Assembly (NCBI RefSeq): GCF_905475345.1
Contig: NC_066591.1
Coordinates: 5,532,501-5,596,500, forward strand
Length of the DNA stretch: 64,000 bases
From: Vespula vulgaris
Taxonomy: Eukaryota > Arthropoda > Insecta > Hymenoptera > Vespidae
Reading direction: 5' to 3'
A program made the translations under genes and the position numbers. Positions 1-10,372 of this stretch are shown here, piece by piece. The notes under the pieces are model-generated. The model searched no databases and was not told where the DNA came from. It was given only the letters and a program-made list of their open reading frames with translations. Within the stretch, counting starts at the first letter, position 1, and each line of letters opens with the position of its first letter.

Positions 1-231
1 ATTCGTAGATGGGGAGAAAATGTGAGAGAAACAAAGTCGGAAAAAGTGTGTACGTTCAATGAAATAGCAAGCATCCACGGTGTCCATTCAAATCCGCGAA
101 GCCTCCATCAAATTGCAAATCGGCCGACGTTTAATCGCAAATTGGAAATCGCATTGGAAGCTCACGTAACCCGCTCGAAACTTTCGATACTTTTGCTTTT
201 CTGCTTTTCCTCTCTTCTACCTCGTTCTTGC

Positions 232-533
232 TATACAGGGTGAGGCATTTAAAACAGACCGATCTTAAAAGCAGAAAGGAAATATTTCAAATAAAAATTA
301 CTTTAGATAGCGTGATGACGAGAATTTCTTTTTTTAATTGAAAGCATTCAAAAAAGTTATTAAGAATTTTCTTCTATCTTTTTAAATGTTTATATACGTT
401 TTCGAACATTCGCTATTGTAGCTATTTTCAAGATAATTTCGTACTATTCTAAACGTCGTATAGACATAAAAAAGGAAGAAAATATTTCCGAGATAAATTT
501 GCAAATAACATTTTATTTGGCCCACCTAGTATA
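232..533. mobile_element. MITE-like element with TA-flanked inverted termini
   Basis: Left end TATACAGGGTGAGGCATTTA and, on the opposite strand, right end TATACTAGGTGGGCCAAATA form imperfect terminal inverted repeats of about 25 bp beginning with TA. No transposase ORF. It shares the TATACAGGGTG start with other elements in the window (52009-52322, 54482-54861), which suggests a Tc1/mariner-type non-autonomous family. Confidence 0.55.
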
Positions 534-1317
534 ACACGTTTATATGGGGATCCAATCGGCCGATATATCGCGTACGGTTCGATGTGAACGGAACTTTAAA
601 TGCGCGACATTTTGCGCCGGTCAATCGGCTTTGGTTGCAGGTAGAAATCCTCTCTTTCTCTATCCAATCCTCTACCCCCTTGTCGTCACTACCACCCCTT
701 ACGGAGCGTCATCCAGCCGTTTCAATTCCTCCCCTCATTTTATGCATGAGAACGAATTAGACGGATTTTCACCTGCAGATTTTCGAAACGATTCGATGCC
801 AATTTAATGTTTCATTCGATTCGAGCTTACTCGTAGCTGTATAAAAAATAAAACACGATGTGCTTTTTGTTTTCATTGTATCGTTGTATTCTTTATCGAT
901 TTGTTAGCTAATCACTTTATGCATGCTTTTCGCTTTACTATCGACTAATTAAAACGTTTATCAGTTTAAAAGCAATTAGCGCTAGAAGATTAATCTTACA
1001 AATATTTACCCACACTTTTCCCGTGGGAATTGAATAAATCCTAATGATGAACGCGATTAAATTCAATCCCGAAGATTAGAAGCGTGTTCGATTTTGGTGC
1101 TTATATTATCGACATCTCGCTTGTTACGCGAGAGTTTCGATTGCGTGCTTATGGAATATATCGACGATTAAGTGTATTCGTTGTTAATTGCTTCCATTCA
1201 TAAGACTTTGAGCGAGTAATAAATACATTTGACCTTCTGTACACTTGGCTAATATGTTCTTCAATATTATTATTTACGTTCAATGATGAATTATAATGCT
1301 ATGCTGACTCTAAATAA

Positions 1318-1660
1318 TATACAGGTCGATCTAATAATTATTATTAGTTTAAATATCTCTGATATTATCGATATTGGAGAAAAATCTTTTAAATAAAAGT
1401 TGAATGGTTTCCAAGGAACCATCCGATAATGGAAAGAATTTTTTTCGAGAAAATCTCGAAAAGTATTTTTTTTTCTTCGAGATTTCAAATTTATAGCTAT
1501 ATATTTTTTTGATCATAGTTTTATCGTGTATTATTGGATATGCACATGCATTATTATACCATGATCCTTGAAACCATTTAACTTTTATTAAAATTTTTTT
1601 GCATGTCAATAACATTGGAAACATATGAGGATGGTAATAGTTATTGGAACACTCTGTATA
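1318..1660. mobile_element. foldback MITE with about 105-bp inverted arms
   Basis: Ends with TATACAG (1318) and CTGTATA (1660). The arms pair over roughly 105 bp with gaps: AAATAAAAGTTGAATGGTTT at 1394 mirrors the reverse complement of AACTTTTATT..CCATTT near 1565-1590. No coding capacity. The right-end motif GATGGTAATAGTTATTG recurs at 56718-56736. Confidence 0.65.
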
Positions 1661-2494
1661 ATTAATTATTACTATAATTATTACGAGGCATATTATTAAT
1701 CAAAAGATAAAATGGCTCTAGTCAATAAAGAGATAATCATGCAAGTCTTAATATTATATTCGTCCTATTTTCGGTGAACATCATTTCCTGTGTTAGTGCT
1801 ACTTGGAACCAATTTGTTGTCGTATTACATACGATGCTCTACGTTTATCGGCTGTGATTACGTGATAATTATCAAAGGTAATACTTTACCGTAAAATGTA
1901 TTATAGTAAAGTTTAATGTTACGAAATAACAATTTTACAAACGGTAATAATAACGCTGATAATAAAATCGTTGACAGTCTGTAAAGCAAAGTAAAGCATT
2001 TAAGATTTTTTAAAAAACTAACTTAACGTAGATTCGTTGGATTTTCAAAAAAGAGTTAGAATTTTCGCAAAGTTAGAATTTAAGCTCATTATTGCAACAT
2101 GATATTACTTCGTCGTACTTCGTTCCAAGCAAACACAATCGAAAACTCCGTGGATTTCCTTTTATTTGATTTCTTACACATTTAAAGCCTTCGTCTCGTC
2201 AAGTACAATCAATTAAAACTTCGACATTATTTCCTCTTCTCGACTACTCGACGTTCGGGCACACTAACGAATGATTACAATATTTCGTGAGAGTAAACAT
2301 TTGAATGAATACGTAATATGTCGTGGAACATTTTTATCTTAAATAATCCTGGATAATTTAATAAAATTTCCAAATATAAAAGCCGTTTGCTGTTTCCATA
2401 TTTCTCTTTTATTATTTGAAATGTTCATGATTTCGTTTCGAGAATGTTTGATTAAAATCATTGCTCGTATGAAACGATTTAAATAAATTCAAAT

Positions 2495-2533
2495 ACACAC
2501 ACACATACACACATATATATATGTATATATATA
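2495..2533. repeat. (CA)n/(TA)n microsatellite
   Basis: Alternating CA then TA dinucleotides just downstream of the last Gfrl exon seen. Confidence 0.85.
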
Positions 2534-2552
2534 CGGATTAGTATTTGCTTAC

Positions 2553-2681
2553 CTTGACTCGCAAGAGGTGTTGCAAACTCTGAGCTTGACTGCTATTTAA
2601 GGGTGGATTGTCCGTACCAAGACGTGCTACTGCAATCACGTTTTCTCGAGTCACATTGTAGAGGAAGAGCGTGCATACGGT
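2553..2681 (-). CDS. Gfrl: Gfrl exon l: C-terminal region (last exon seen)
   Basis: 129 nt, exactly 43 codons, acceptor CTTTTACAG at 2682-2683 and donor AAG|GTAAGC at 2552. Peptide: TVCTLFLYNVTRENVIAVA, then RLGTDNPPLNSSQAQSLQHL and LRVK. Two sequons (NVT, NSS) again suggest an extracellular location. The exon ends on a complete codon with a strong donor, so at least one more exon must follow at lower coordinates. None was recognised in 1-2552, so the membrane anchor or GPI signal is not visible here. Confidence 0.9.
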
Positions 2682-3716
2682 CTGTAAAAGGAAAAGAGGA
2701 AAACATTCCAATGGCATTTCACGTTTCTCCGTATTACCAACTTTCTTTCGTAAGCAATTTCCTCTTTGCAAACGACAAATTTTCAGTGAATTCTTCGTCG
2801 ATACAAAAAATTAGAAGTAGTAGGACTTTAATAAAACTTAAATTATATTCTTAGAAATTCGAAGTCTATCATTTCGTCTAATCTTTCTTTAATATCTAAT
2901 AAAAAAAAAAAAACAAAAAATTTGCCATAACGAATTTGATGTTAACTCGTTATCTAATACGATATGCTAATCGTCGTTAATTCAAATTTTAATCGGACCA
3001 TTATCTTGGTAGTATCGTTTCGACACAATATACCTGGTTATTGACTTCCTCTCTCATGAAATTGTCGAGAGACGAAACGGCGTCTAGAACCGTGAGATTG
3101 TTGTGCGGCCTTAACAAGGTCTCGTCCTTCTCGCTATATCCCAAGAACATAAAAACTCCGTGCGGTATACTGTATGCTCCTGTGATGAGAAAAAGAAAAA
3201 TTAAGAATATCATTTTTATGAGACATTTTATATCTCTGATACGATAGTAATAGTATATAGTTACGTTTTAGTTTATTTCTTCCACACATACTATCTCTAC
3301 TATTACTATCGTTATTACAATCATCATAGTTATTACTACGATCTTTATATTATTACATAGTTTATTTCTTTCATATTTCGTTTAATATAGAAATAGTTAT
3401 TAAGTACGTCTTTTCTTTAAGAAAAGAAAAAACGAAATCAATTTTGTAGCATATATAAAATTTGACAAAAATTTGGCAGTAGCATTATAATAGAAAACGT
3501 ATTTCATATAATAGAAAACATACATCATATAACCTACAGGTATTGCATATATCGATGATAAAGCGGATATCGACGCGACGAGTGTGAAATATGAAAAATT
3601 CTAGTTATTTAAATATTGAGAAAGTATTATGATACGCAGAAAGCGTCGAAGGAGAAAATCGACATGAGACATCGAAAAATACGTCGATCGAAGACGTCAA
3701 AAATGGCTTTACTTAC
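2682..3716 (-). other. Gfrl introns k-l and j-k
   Basis: Introns of 352 nt (2682-3033) and 537 nt (3180-3716). AT-rich, with a run of ATTA/TACTA-like sequence at 3240-3370. Nothing else seen. Confidence 0.8.
3034..3179 (-). CDS. Gfrl: Gfrl exon k: C-terminal region
   Basis: 146 nt (2 + 48 codons), acceptor CATCACAG at 3180-3181 and donor CAG|GTATATTG at 3033. The split codon G|GA gives Gly, then AYSIPHGVFMFLGYSEKDE, TLLRPHNNLTVLDAVSS and LDNFMREEVNNQ. An N-glycosylation sequon (NLT) is present, and a second (NQT) is created across the junction with the last exon. The in-frame hydrophobic residues upstream of the acceptor are intron. No known domain name can be attached. Confidence 0.9.
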
Positions 3717-3921
3717 CAGGTGATGGACGCATACATATGAAACCACCACTATAGCAGAGACATGGACCACGGTGGGCCTGATAAGCTGGTGCCTCATGAT
3801 TATAGTAAGCGAAGTCCGTTTTGCAAGGAGACGAGTCGACGCAGATCGTATTGCAGATGAGAACTTCACCTTCACCGCACTGACAGAGCTCCGAACATTC
3901 TGGCTCGTCTTCGCGATAAAG
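3717..3921 (-). CDS. Gfrl: Gfrl exon j: C-terminal Cys-rich region
   Basis: 205 nt (68 codons + 1). Acceptor TTGTCGATAG at 3922-3923; donor CACCTG|GTAAGT at 3716. The peptide begins LYREDEPECSELCQCGEGEV and continues LICNTICVDSSPCKTDFAYY, then HRGPCLCYSGGFICMRPSP. It has about nine cysteines with C-x3-C-x-C and C-x-C pairs. The pattern is not that of GFR domains 1-3 and I do not recognise a named domain, although the frame and splice sites are unambiguous. It looks like a separate extracellular Cys-rich module. The exact 5' edge is the least certain part. Confidence 0.87.
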
Positions 3922-4069
3922 CTATCGACAAGATCGTTCATTGTGTTACATAGTTAATCGATAAGCGCATTAATTTGACGAACCTTAACGTTTAGAACAC
4001 TTTCACATATATCCAACTTACATAAGTACATACTTGTGTAGTATAAGTCGAAGAGAATAATTAACTCAC

Positions 4070-4134
4070 CCTTTTGCCTTTACCCTCCCGTATGTATTGA
4101 TGGCTCTGTCTTGGTCTTTGAACGACACAGAAGC
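4070..4134 (-). CDS. Gfrl: Gfrl exon i: basic segment before C-terminal Cys-rich region
   Basis: 65 nt (2 + 21 codons), acceptor CGTTTCAG at 4135-4136 and donor AGG|GTGAGTTA at 4069. Only one phase keeps it compatible with both neighbours: the split codon C|GC gives Arg, then FCVVQRPRQSHQYIREGKGK and R. It is strongly basic. The KGKR at its end resembles a proprotein-convertase site, but Lys rather than Arg at P4 makes that weak. The alternative open phase does not fit the exon h ending. Confidence 0.85.
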
Positions 4135-4489
4135 CTGAAACGAGAACGATATTTATTACATGCGATCAACATAATTTCTATAAATATTAATTGTAATTTA
4201 GACTAAATGCATGTTCATGCTGTTTATAATGTTTATACTGTTTATTTATACTGCATGTAAATAATGTTTCTAATAAACATGTTTCTTTTTTTTTCTTTTC
4301 ATTTCTACGTAGAAAATATTTATTACATCTTTAATTATTTCTGGGTTGATTCATAAATAAGGGTCATCATAAGTTCATTTGAGTAAACTTCTTTTTTGAA
4401 ACGACATTTATCTATAAACTAATTTAATATTTCGTCATCATCTTTGTAAACGCTCTCAACGATTGCTAAATGAAAAAGACTATACTCAC
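4135..4489 (-). other. Gfrl intron h-i
   Basis: 355-nt AT-rich intron bounded by GTGAGT and TTTCAG on the minus strand. No other feature seen. Confidence 0.85.
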
Positions 4490-4783
4490 GGGGCGGTGTG
4501 GTTGTCGTTGTAGTTGTGCTTGGCGTCGTACTAACGGTGTTAGTCGTGATTTCTAAAGTTTCCGTGGGTTCGGTGGTCGGCCACCTCGTTACTTCCGGTA
4601 TTTGATTATCTTCAACTCGTTCGACCGCGGTGGCCATCGTAGTCGCCGTCATGCTTACGTGTATTCTCGTAGTCGACGACGACGTCGTCATTGTTGTTGT
4701 TGTCGACAGTATACTACCAATCGGCGTTGTTCTTGAATAGTGGTGGTGTTTTCGACGTGCGTGGTAGTCCTTTTGAGACTCGA
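4490..4783 (-). CDS. Gfrl: Gfrl exon h: end of D3 and Thr-rich stalk
   Basis: 294 nt (2 + 97 codons + 1), acceptor CTTTCAG at 4784-4785 and donor C|GTGAGTATAG at 4489. It starts ESQKDYHARRKHHHYS, placing NPCVVESQKDY against GFRalpha1 NTCLKNAIQAF, so D3 ends here. The rest is Thr/Ser-rich: STTTTMTTSSSTTR, HVSMTATTMATAVE, an acidic PEV/TEPTETLE part, then a second Thr run ending PP. This is typical of a mucin-like, O-glycosylated stalk; vertebrate GFRalpha1 also has a Thr-rich tail here (TTTATTTTA). Confidence 0.9.
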
Positions 4784-6651
4784 CTGAAAGGTTCAAGAGT
4801 TTGTTTATTATTGACTCGCTTACCTATTTATTGAAATATAAGCAAACTAATGTATTGTATAGGTATACAACTTTTCTCATCATAAGCTTTAATATTGATT
4901 CTTGACAATCATCTTCTTTTTCTACAAAGCTCAAAAAAAGTTTTACAAATTTTTATCTCGTAAAACATATTTTTGTAGAAAAATTGTTCAAACAAGACTT
5001 CTTTAATTTCGAGTGGCAATATATTTTACCATAAAAAGTAATAAGATATTTACTAAAAAATCTCGTATAAACTCTTATTTATTTATTTACATGTTGTTTA
5101 AATAGAAACCAATAAATACTGTAATATATGAATCCTTTGAAATAAGACAATTCTTTCCTAAACAATTTTTCACGAAAATGACGTATTTCCGAGATAAAAA
5201 TTAACAACGCTTTGTCTTGAAGACTCGATCTAGAGTGAACAAAGTTCAAGAACATATCCTAATAATCGTAAGTATAAAAAATTATTGTATGAACATAAAG
5301 ATGAAATGAATGCTTTTCATCTTTATTATAATTATAATATATATATACACTCTTTAAACTTTGGTCACTTGTTTCTAAAACATTCTGTATAATATAAACT
5401 TCATAAGAAAGAAAGCTTTAATGTTCTTCATCCGTCCGATTCTCCATCAACTACGTTTTCCATAAACATGCTCATTATTACACAACACGAGCGTAAATGC
5501 GATGATATACAACCATTCGCAACATTTCATTATTCATTTCGCAATTTCTATCATTGCAAGGATGAAGCAGCGCCGGCAGGAGCAGCCGACGGCATGGCAC
5601 GGTTCCACCTGAAATTGTAATCAGCCTGGAGTCCCTGGACACTGAAATATTGCGCGACACCTGACCGTAGGCGATAGCTATGCAAGTCCCTTAACACCAT
5701 CGCACGGAACTTAGTTGATATTTCCATATTTTTCTTTCGAAACGAAATGAATTTCTGTTTTTTTTTTCTGATTCACCAATAAAATATTAGTGATAGCTGT
5801 AATAGACACAAGTCGGTTTCTTTCTAAGTCGACCATTTTAGTTCGCAACATTTTATTTAAGACACGAATAAGATATTATTAACAAGGATGAAACTTGATG
5901 CATTCAAATTAAAAAATAAATTATGTATTATACGACGTCGTGATTATTATATAATTTTTATTAGACAATTGAATTTAGTTAATAAAATTTTATTAAAAGA
6001 AATAATAAGATTCAATCAAATTTATAAAACTTAATTTTTGGAATAATCAAATTTTGGAAAATTGGAAGCCAAGATATTACATTGGAAAACTTTATTTTTA
6101 TCGTAATACTGATATTGTTATTATTAGTATACATAAGTTTTTCTTCTGATATTTATTTATAGAAGAAACTTTTCAACGCTTAAAATAAGGAAATAAATAA
6201 ATAAGCTGTGCTCGAGTATAATTATTAATATCGAATTTAGAACGATTTTAAATAGGATTTACTAAGAACAATATTCAATAATAATTAACAAATATTATAT
6301 TGTCATATATTGTCAGGACAAAAAGTAGTTTTAAATAAAGCCATTAATATGAAACTCTTGCAAAATGTAAATGTCGTACAAATATCATTAATATAAATAT
6401 GTACTTGATATATCTTAAGTCAAATAATTACAAGTGACACTTTTAATATTTATAGAACAAAGTAAAGGTTGAAAAGAGTTTAAAAAAGATTAAAAAAGAA
6501 AAATCATCTAACAGCTTACGTGAAAACTTATTACAAAAGTAAATATGTCTTTATGATGATATACACACATCGCTCTCACATTTCTGGTTTGAACTAACGT
6601 ACATGTATAACGCAGAGTGCTAAGAGTGTCTCTAGAACTTAATTAACTTAC
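4784..6651 (-). other. Gfrl intron g-h
   Basis: 1868-nt intron. Contains the possible 33-nt cassette exon (5609-5641) in a GC-richer patch around 5550-5710, and a lone MITE-like end (CATTCTGTATA at 5381-5391). The rest is AT-rich. Confidence 0.75.
5609..5641 (-). CDS. possible 33-nt in-frame cassette exon of Gfrl
   Basis: In the intron between exons g and h. A minus-strand acceptor ATATTTCAG is followed by 33 nt and CAG|GTGGAA. The phases (2 + 10 codons + 1) fit exactly between exon g and exon h and would insert VSRDSRLITIS after NPCV. Direct g-to-h splicing is also in frame (G|TC, Val) and aligns better with GFRalpha1, so this would be an optional exon at most. The surrounding 150 bases are GC-richer than the intron. 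Only sequence signals support it. Confidence 0.2.
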
Positions 6652-6857
6652 CTACACACGGGTTAACCCAAAGGAGTCTTTGCCAACCAAGGCAGTCGTA
6701 GAGTTGCGTGAAGTCGGTGCCTTTGCAAGCACAATTTGAACGAAGTTCGGTTCCAAGTATACCCAGCATCGCTTTCCTACAATCGGATGGTGGTCCTGCG
6801 CATTTTTTCGTTACGCTGTCTACCGCACAATTTTGCTCGTAATGCTCCAATCTCATG
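6652..6857 (-). CDS. Gfrl: Gfrl exon g: main part of GFR domain 3
   Basis: 206 nt (1 + 68 codons + 1). Acceptor CGAATATATAG follows a pyrimidine-rich run; donor is G|GTAAGTTAA at 6651. It reads MRLEHYEQNCAVDSVTKKC, then PPSDCRKAMLGILGTELRSN, CACKGTDFTQLYDCL and WVNPCV. The S/D-C-x-x-A-x-x-G-I-x-GT core, the N-C-x-C pair and the final NPCV match GFRalpha D3 (DCLLAYSGLIGTVMTPNY, WCDCSNSG, NTCLKNAIQ). The ATG-containing extension to 6967 in the same frame is intron, since it would add an unrelated hydrophobic stretch and break the D3 alignment. Confidence 0.93.
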
Positions 6858-8390
6858 CTATATATTCGAGAAAAGACGTAGAAAAGAAAAATGAAAAGAA
6901 TTAAAATAACGATTAGATAAATATGATTAACAGTGAACGATTCGGTGACTTGTAAGTGAGTACACAAGAACAGAATTGGAAAGAATTCTCGTCAATTTCA
7001 AGAGGGAAAAATGCGACCCTACTTGATTCATTAATCAGAGAATTAAAAGGGGGACGTCAAGACGCTTCCCCAATGAGCCCGTCGTTTGAGTAATTAGAGA
7101 AAAAGGAGCGGTTCAAAAATTTCTTAAGTGACTCCAACGTCGACCGGAAGGGAGAAGAGAAAAATCGTTTCGATAAACTTAATGAATCATTCGATCGATC
7201 AAAACTAAGGCGTATTCCTTCGTCGACGATAGAATAAAAATAAGTTAAATGCAATAGACTTTATTTTCGCGGATGTTCAAAGAAACGAACAAAAATTATT
7301 CTTATTTCTTTCTTTGCCATTAACCCTACACTTCAAAGTGTATCGCTATATATATCTAATTTTTTTATTATAATAATAATTGTTCCATTTCAATTCTGGC
7401 TAAATATATTCATTCATATATACTTTATTGATCCTATTTACACAATGAAAAAAATGTCGTTTATCAATGACGATACATATAAAAATTTGTTTATATTTTT
7501 TATGCTTCTGATTTGTCGTATTTTTTTAAAAATTATTTTTCAGTTTGTAGAAAGTAATTTCTTTAACTTCAGAAAACATTCTTTTCGATAAAATATAAAG
7601 TTTCATGCAATGTAGGGTTAAGGTCAATTTTCTTTTGAAACAAACGTACCCGAAGAATTTGTAATTCTGCTGCATTTTCAAACAGGAGTAATAGAGATCC
7701 AAGTAACTAAGTAAAGCACTGAATTTCACAAGAAATGCTTTCAACGTGAATATTTGTTCGTCTACGAAGTATGAGACGGAGAAAAAGAGAGAGGAAGAGA
7801 AAGGGATTTTTAACGAAGGAAGTTTTGCAAACAGCACATCCATATTCTAGGCAAGATGAAATGTAAAAATTTATGTAGGTCTCAGATACCCTTAACAAGA
7901 ATATATTTATATATCTAAAATACGCTTCTTTATCTTTGATTTATCGTCGACGAATTCCCAGAATTTATATAGGTTATCGATTTCCCTACATTAGATTTAT
8001 TAAAAACACACATCTATTTACCATTAGCTCGACGAATTAGACTTTGAATATCTACATTACAGAAATAGACCTCATAAGATATGTATTGAGAAAGTATTTG
8101 TTTTTCATTGTCTAGCCGCATCGAGTGCTAAGAATTAAAGTAGATAAATATATCACAAAAATATGGTTGCTATAAAAATATTTCACATTTTTTAATCATC
8201 TCGATGAAATCATCTGTAAAATTTGTGTAGATGTTTCTATTTATATTTGAAGAAAAAGTTGATAAGAAGATATTTAATGAGTTATATTTGTTTCTAAGGA
8301 AAACGAAACATTCGAAATTCTAAAACAAAAGTTTTGAGTGAACAATGAAAATGGTTGTAATTATATTGATCATTGAACACGTATACTTGC
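6858..8390 (-). other. Gfrl GC-AG intron f-g
   Basis: 1533-nt intron whose 5' end on the minus strand reads GCAAGTAT and whose 3' end reads TTCTCGAATATATAG. GCAAGT is the typical strong context of GC donors. AT-rich, no other feature. Confidence 0.85.
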
Positions 8391-8528
8391 CGGCAGGCTT
8401 CGTTTTTCTTGCAAGTCTCCGCGAGACTGTGACATGTAGGCATATCGGCACCTTCGATACGTTGCGCACATGCAGGATGCATCTTTTCTTGTGCCACGAT
8501 GCATTCGTCTTTTCTGCCATCGGTTTTT
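8391..8528 (-). CDS. Gfrl: Gfrl exon f: end of D2 and start of D3, ends in a GC donor
   Basis: 138 nt (1 + 45 codons + 2). Acceptor is ATTTTATAG at 8529-8530. It encodes KTDGRKDECIVAQEKMHPAC (end of D2) and AQRIEGADMPTCHSLAETC then KKNEAC plus a split Arg (start of D3). It matches GFRalpha1 CTERRRQTIVPVC..EREKPNCLNLQDSCKTNYICR. The only donor that satisfies phase and alignment is CCG|GCAAGTAT at 8390-8389, i.e. a GC donor. Joined to the next exon it gives CRMRLEHYEQNC, residue for residue the spacing of vertebrate CRSRLADFFTNC. GT sites nearby leave the wrong phase. Confidence 0.9.
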
Positions 8529-9409
8529 CTATAAAATAAGAAGAAAAATATATCTTAGATCTCTATATACTTATAGATAATTTTCAATCTTTTTATATCA
8601 TTATCGACGTACGTAAATTTATATATATCTAAAATAAATTAATAATTATAAAATAATATTTCTTTTTTTTCTTTTTCTTAACGAAAGAATTCATTCCTTG
8701 GTCTTATACCCGTAATTTCAAGATTATTATCACTTCAATTATTTTTCATATATTTATCATTATTAATAAATGATATGTCTTCATAAAAATGAAACGAATC
8801 GATATATAATTATCAGTAAAAGTTAGTTATTCACATCGCAATGAGACTTCGCAATACGTTTGATAATAATTCACACGCGGCGTTATGTTCCCAAGTTGCA
8901 TGTCCGAAAAGAGAAACGAAGAGGATTCTCCAAAGACCATTTCAAGGGAATACTGGAACGTTTCTCGTGCAGAGGCCTTTGTAAAAAATAACGCGAGGTA
9001 AATCCGAAACGAATCGTGCAGACACGCCAATTTACCGCAAGACAAAGCACCTTTTGAAACAGAAGGGAAGAACAAGAGCATATCGTTCCTTCTTCCATTT
9101 TGTTCTCTTCTCTTCTCTTCTCTTTTTCGTCTCCTTCTTCTTCTGCTCTAGTCTTCCTTCATGTCTCTTCCCCTTCCAGAAAACGAGAGCTTATACCCAG
9201 AGATTCTTACGAGAGGAATTCCCAAAGAGGCATCGCGAGGTGGGCATTGTTCAACGAGCATTAAACGAGCTGGCTACGTATTTTATTCAGCTTCGTCAAG
9301 GCAAACCATCTTACTTTTTTATTTCGTCCTTGTTCAATACTTATTTAGTCGACTTGCGAATGCAGTGTCGCTGTAGATGCGCATCCTTGCGCAAAAGTGA
9401 ACGTGAGAA

Positions 9410-9410
<1 letters not shown>

Positions 9411-9451
<41 letters not shown>
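9411..9451. repeat. (GA)n microsatellite
   Basis: About 40 bp of GA dinucleotides with one AAAG interruption. Confidence 0.95.
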
Positions 9452-9454
<3 letters not shown>

Positions 9455-9583
9455 TAAACAGATAAGGAAAGAGATGGAGATAGAGATAAATTAGCACGAA
9501 CAAAAGGAGGGCTCGACGAACGGAAGTAGAAATCTGGTAGAAATAAAAAATAAAGAAGAAAGAAAAGATCAAATGGACGAGAA

Positions 9584-9605
9584 AGAGAGAGAGAGAGAGA
9601 GAGAG
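9584..9605. repeat. (GA)n microsatellite
   Basis: Short GA tract. Confidence 0.9.
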
Positions 9606-10320
9606 TAGAAAAGATAGAACGAAACGTGGAAAACGACAAGGAAGGAAAGTTTTCGCATTGTTTCGCTGGCGAAAGCCACTTAAAAGTTATAGGAGCCTCG
9701 TTAGAAAGGATAAGCTTCTATCTAGCCACCTTTCTCCGCATTCTCGTGGGATCTACTAACGGATGCGGAACTTTTCCGAATTCTTCGTTTCTACTCTTTC
9801 TCTACTAGGCCTGACTAATCGTACCGAACGAGAGGCGCGAAAATCATTCGCGTAAAATTATAAATTCAAGCTATAAATGAAAATCATTTTTTATATAACT
9901 TATAACTTTTTTACATTACTTGCATATATGTAAATTATTCAATATAGATACTTCTAGGTTAATAATTAATTCGAACGTGAATATTTTTAATATAATCTCT
10001 TTTGATATTGTGCAGTGTTAATATTTACTGCTGAAACAACAACTTTGATTAATGTGTCTGTGTATATATTTATGTACAATACATGCGTATATACATACAT
10101 GCATACGTTCGATTTCCCGTAAAAACTTTATTACTCAGTTCTGACGTGTTCACGCTTTAATATCGGTTTACATAGTTATTGTGGAAGGTATATCACCATT
10201 TCGATGGAGACAGCTCGATTGACCTTTAATTGGCCGCTTTTGTGCTGCTTTTATGAATTCGGTATCGAACATCAAATACAGCTTCTCTCTTTCTCACTCA
10301 TTCTCGTCATTCACTCAATC

Positions 10321-10372
10321 CCTCTTTCTCTTTCCCTTTCTCTCTCTCTCTCTCTCTCTCTCTCCCTCTCTC
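10321..10372. repeat. (TC)n microsatellite
   Basis: TC-rich tract with a pure core of about 25 bp. Confidence 0.9.

Larger units (their letters stand above)
1..2552. other. downstream Gfrl intron (no exon recognised)
   Basis: Follows the strong donor of the last exon seen. It is AT-rich and holds two MITE-like elements (232-533 and 1318-1660) and a CA/TA microsatellite near 2500. Both strands between 540 and 830 are somewhat GC-richer but interrupted by stops on the minus strand; I see no exon there. Confidence 0.6.

Noticed and set aside
6858..6967. N-terminal extension of exon g with a hydrophobic segment, as if a membrane protein started here
   Set aside because: A pyrimidine-rich acceptor at 6858-6859 and the GFRalpha alignment place this part in the intron.
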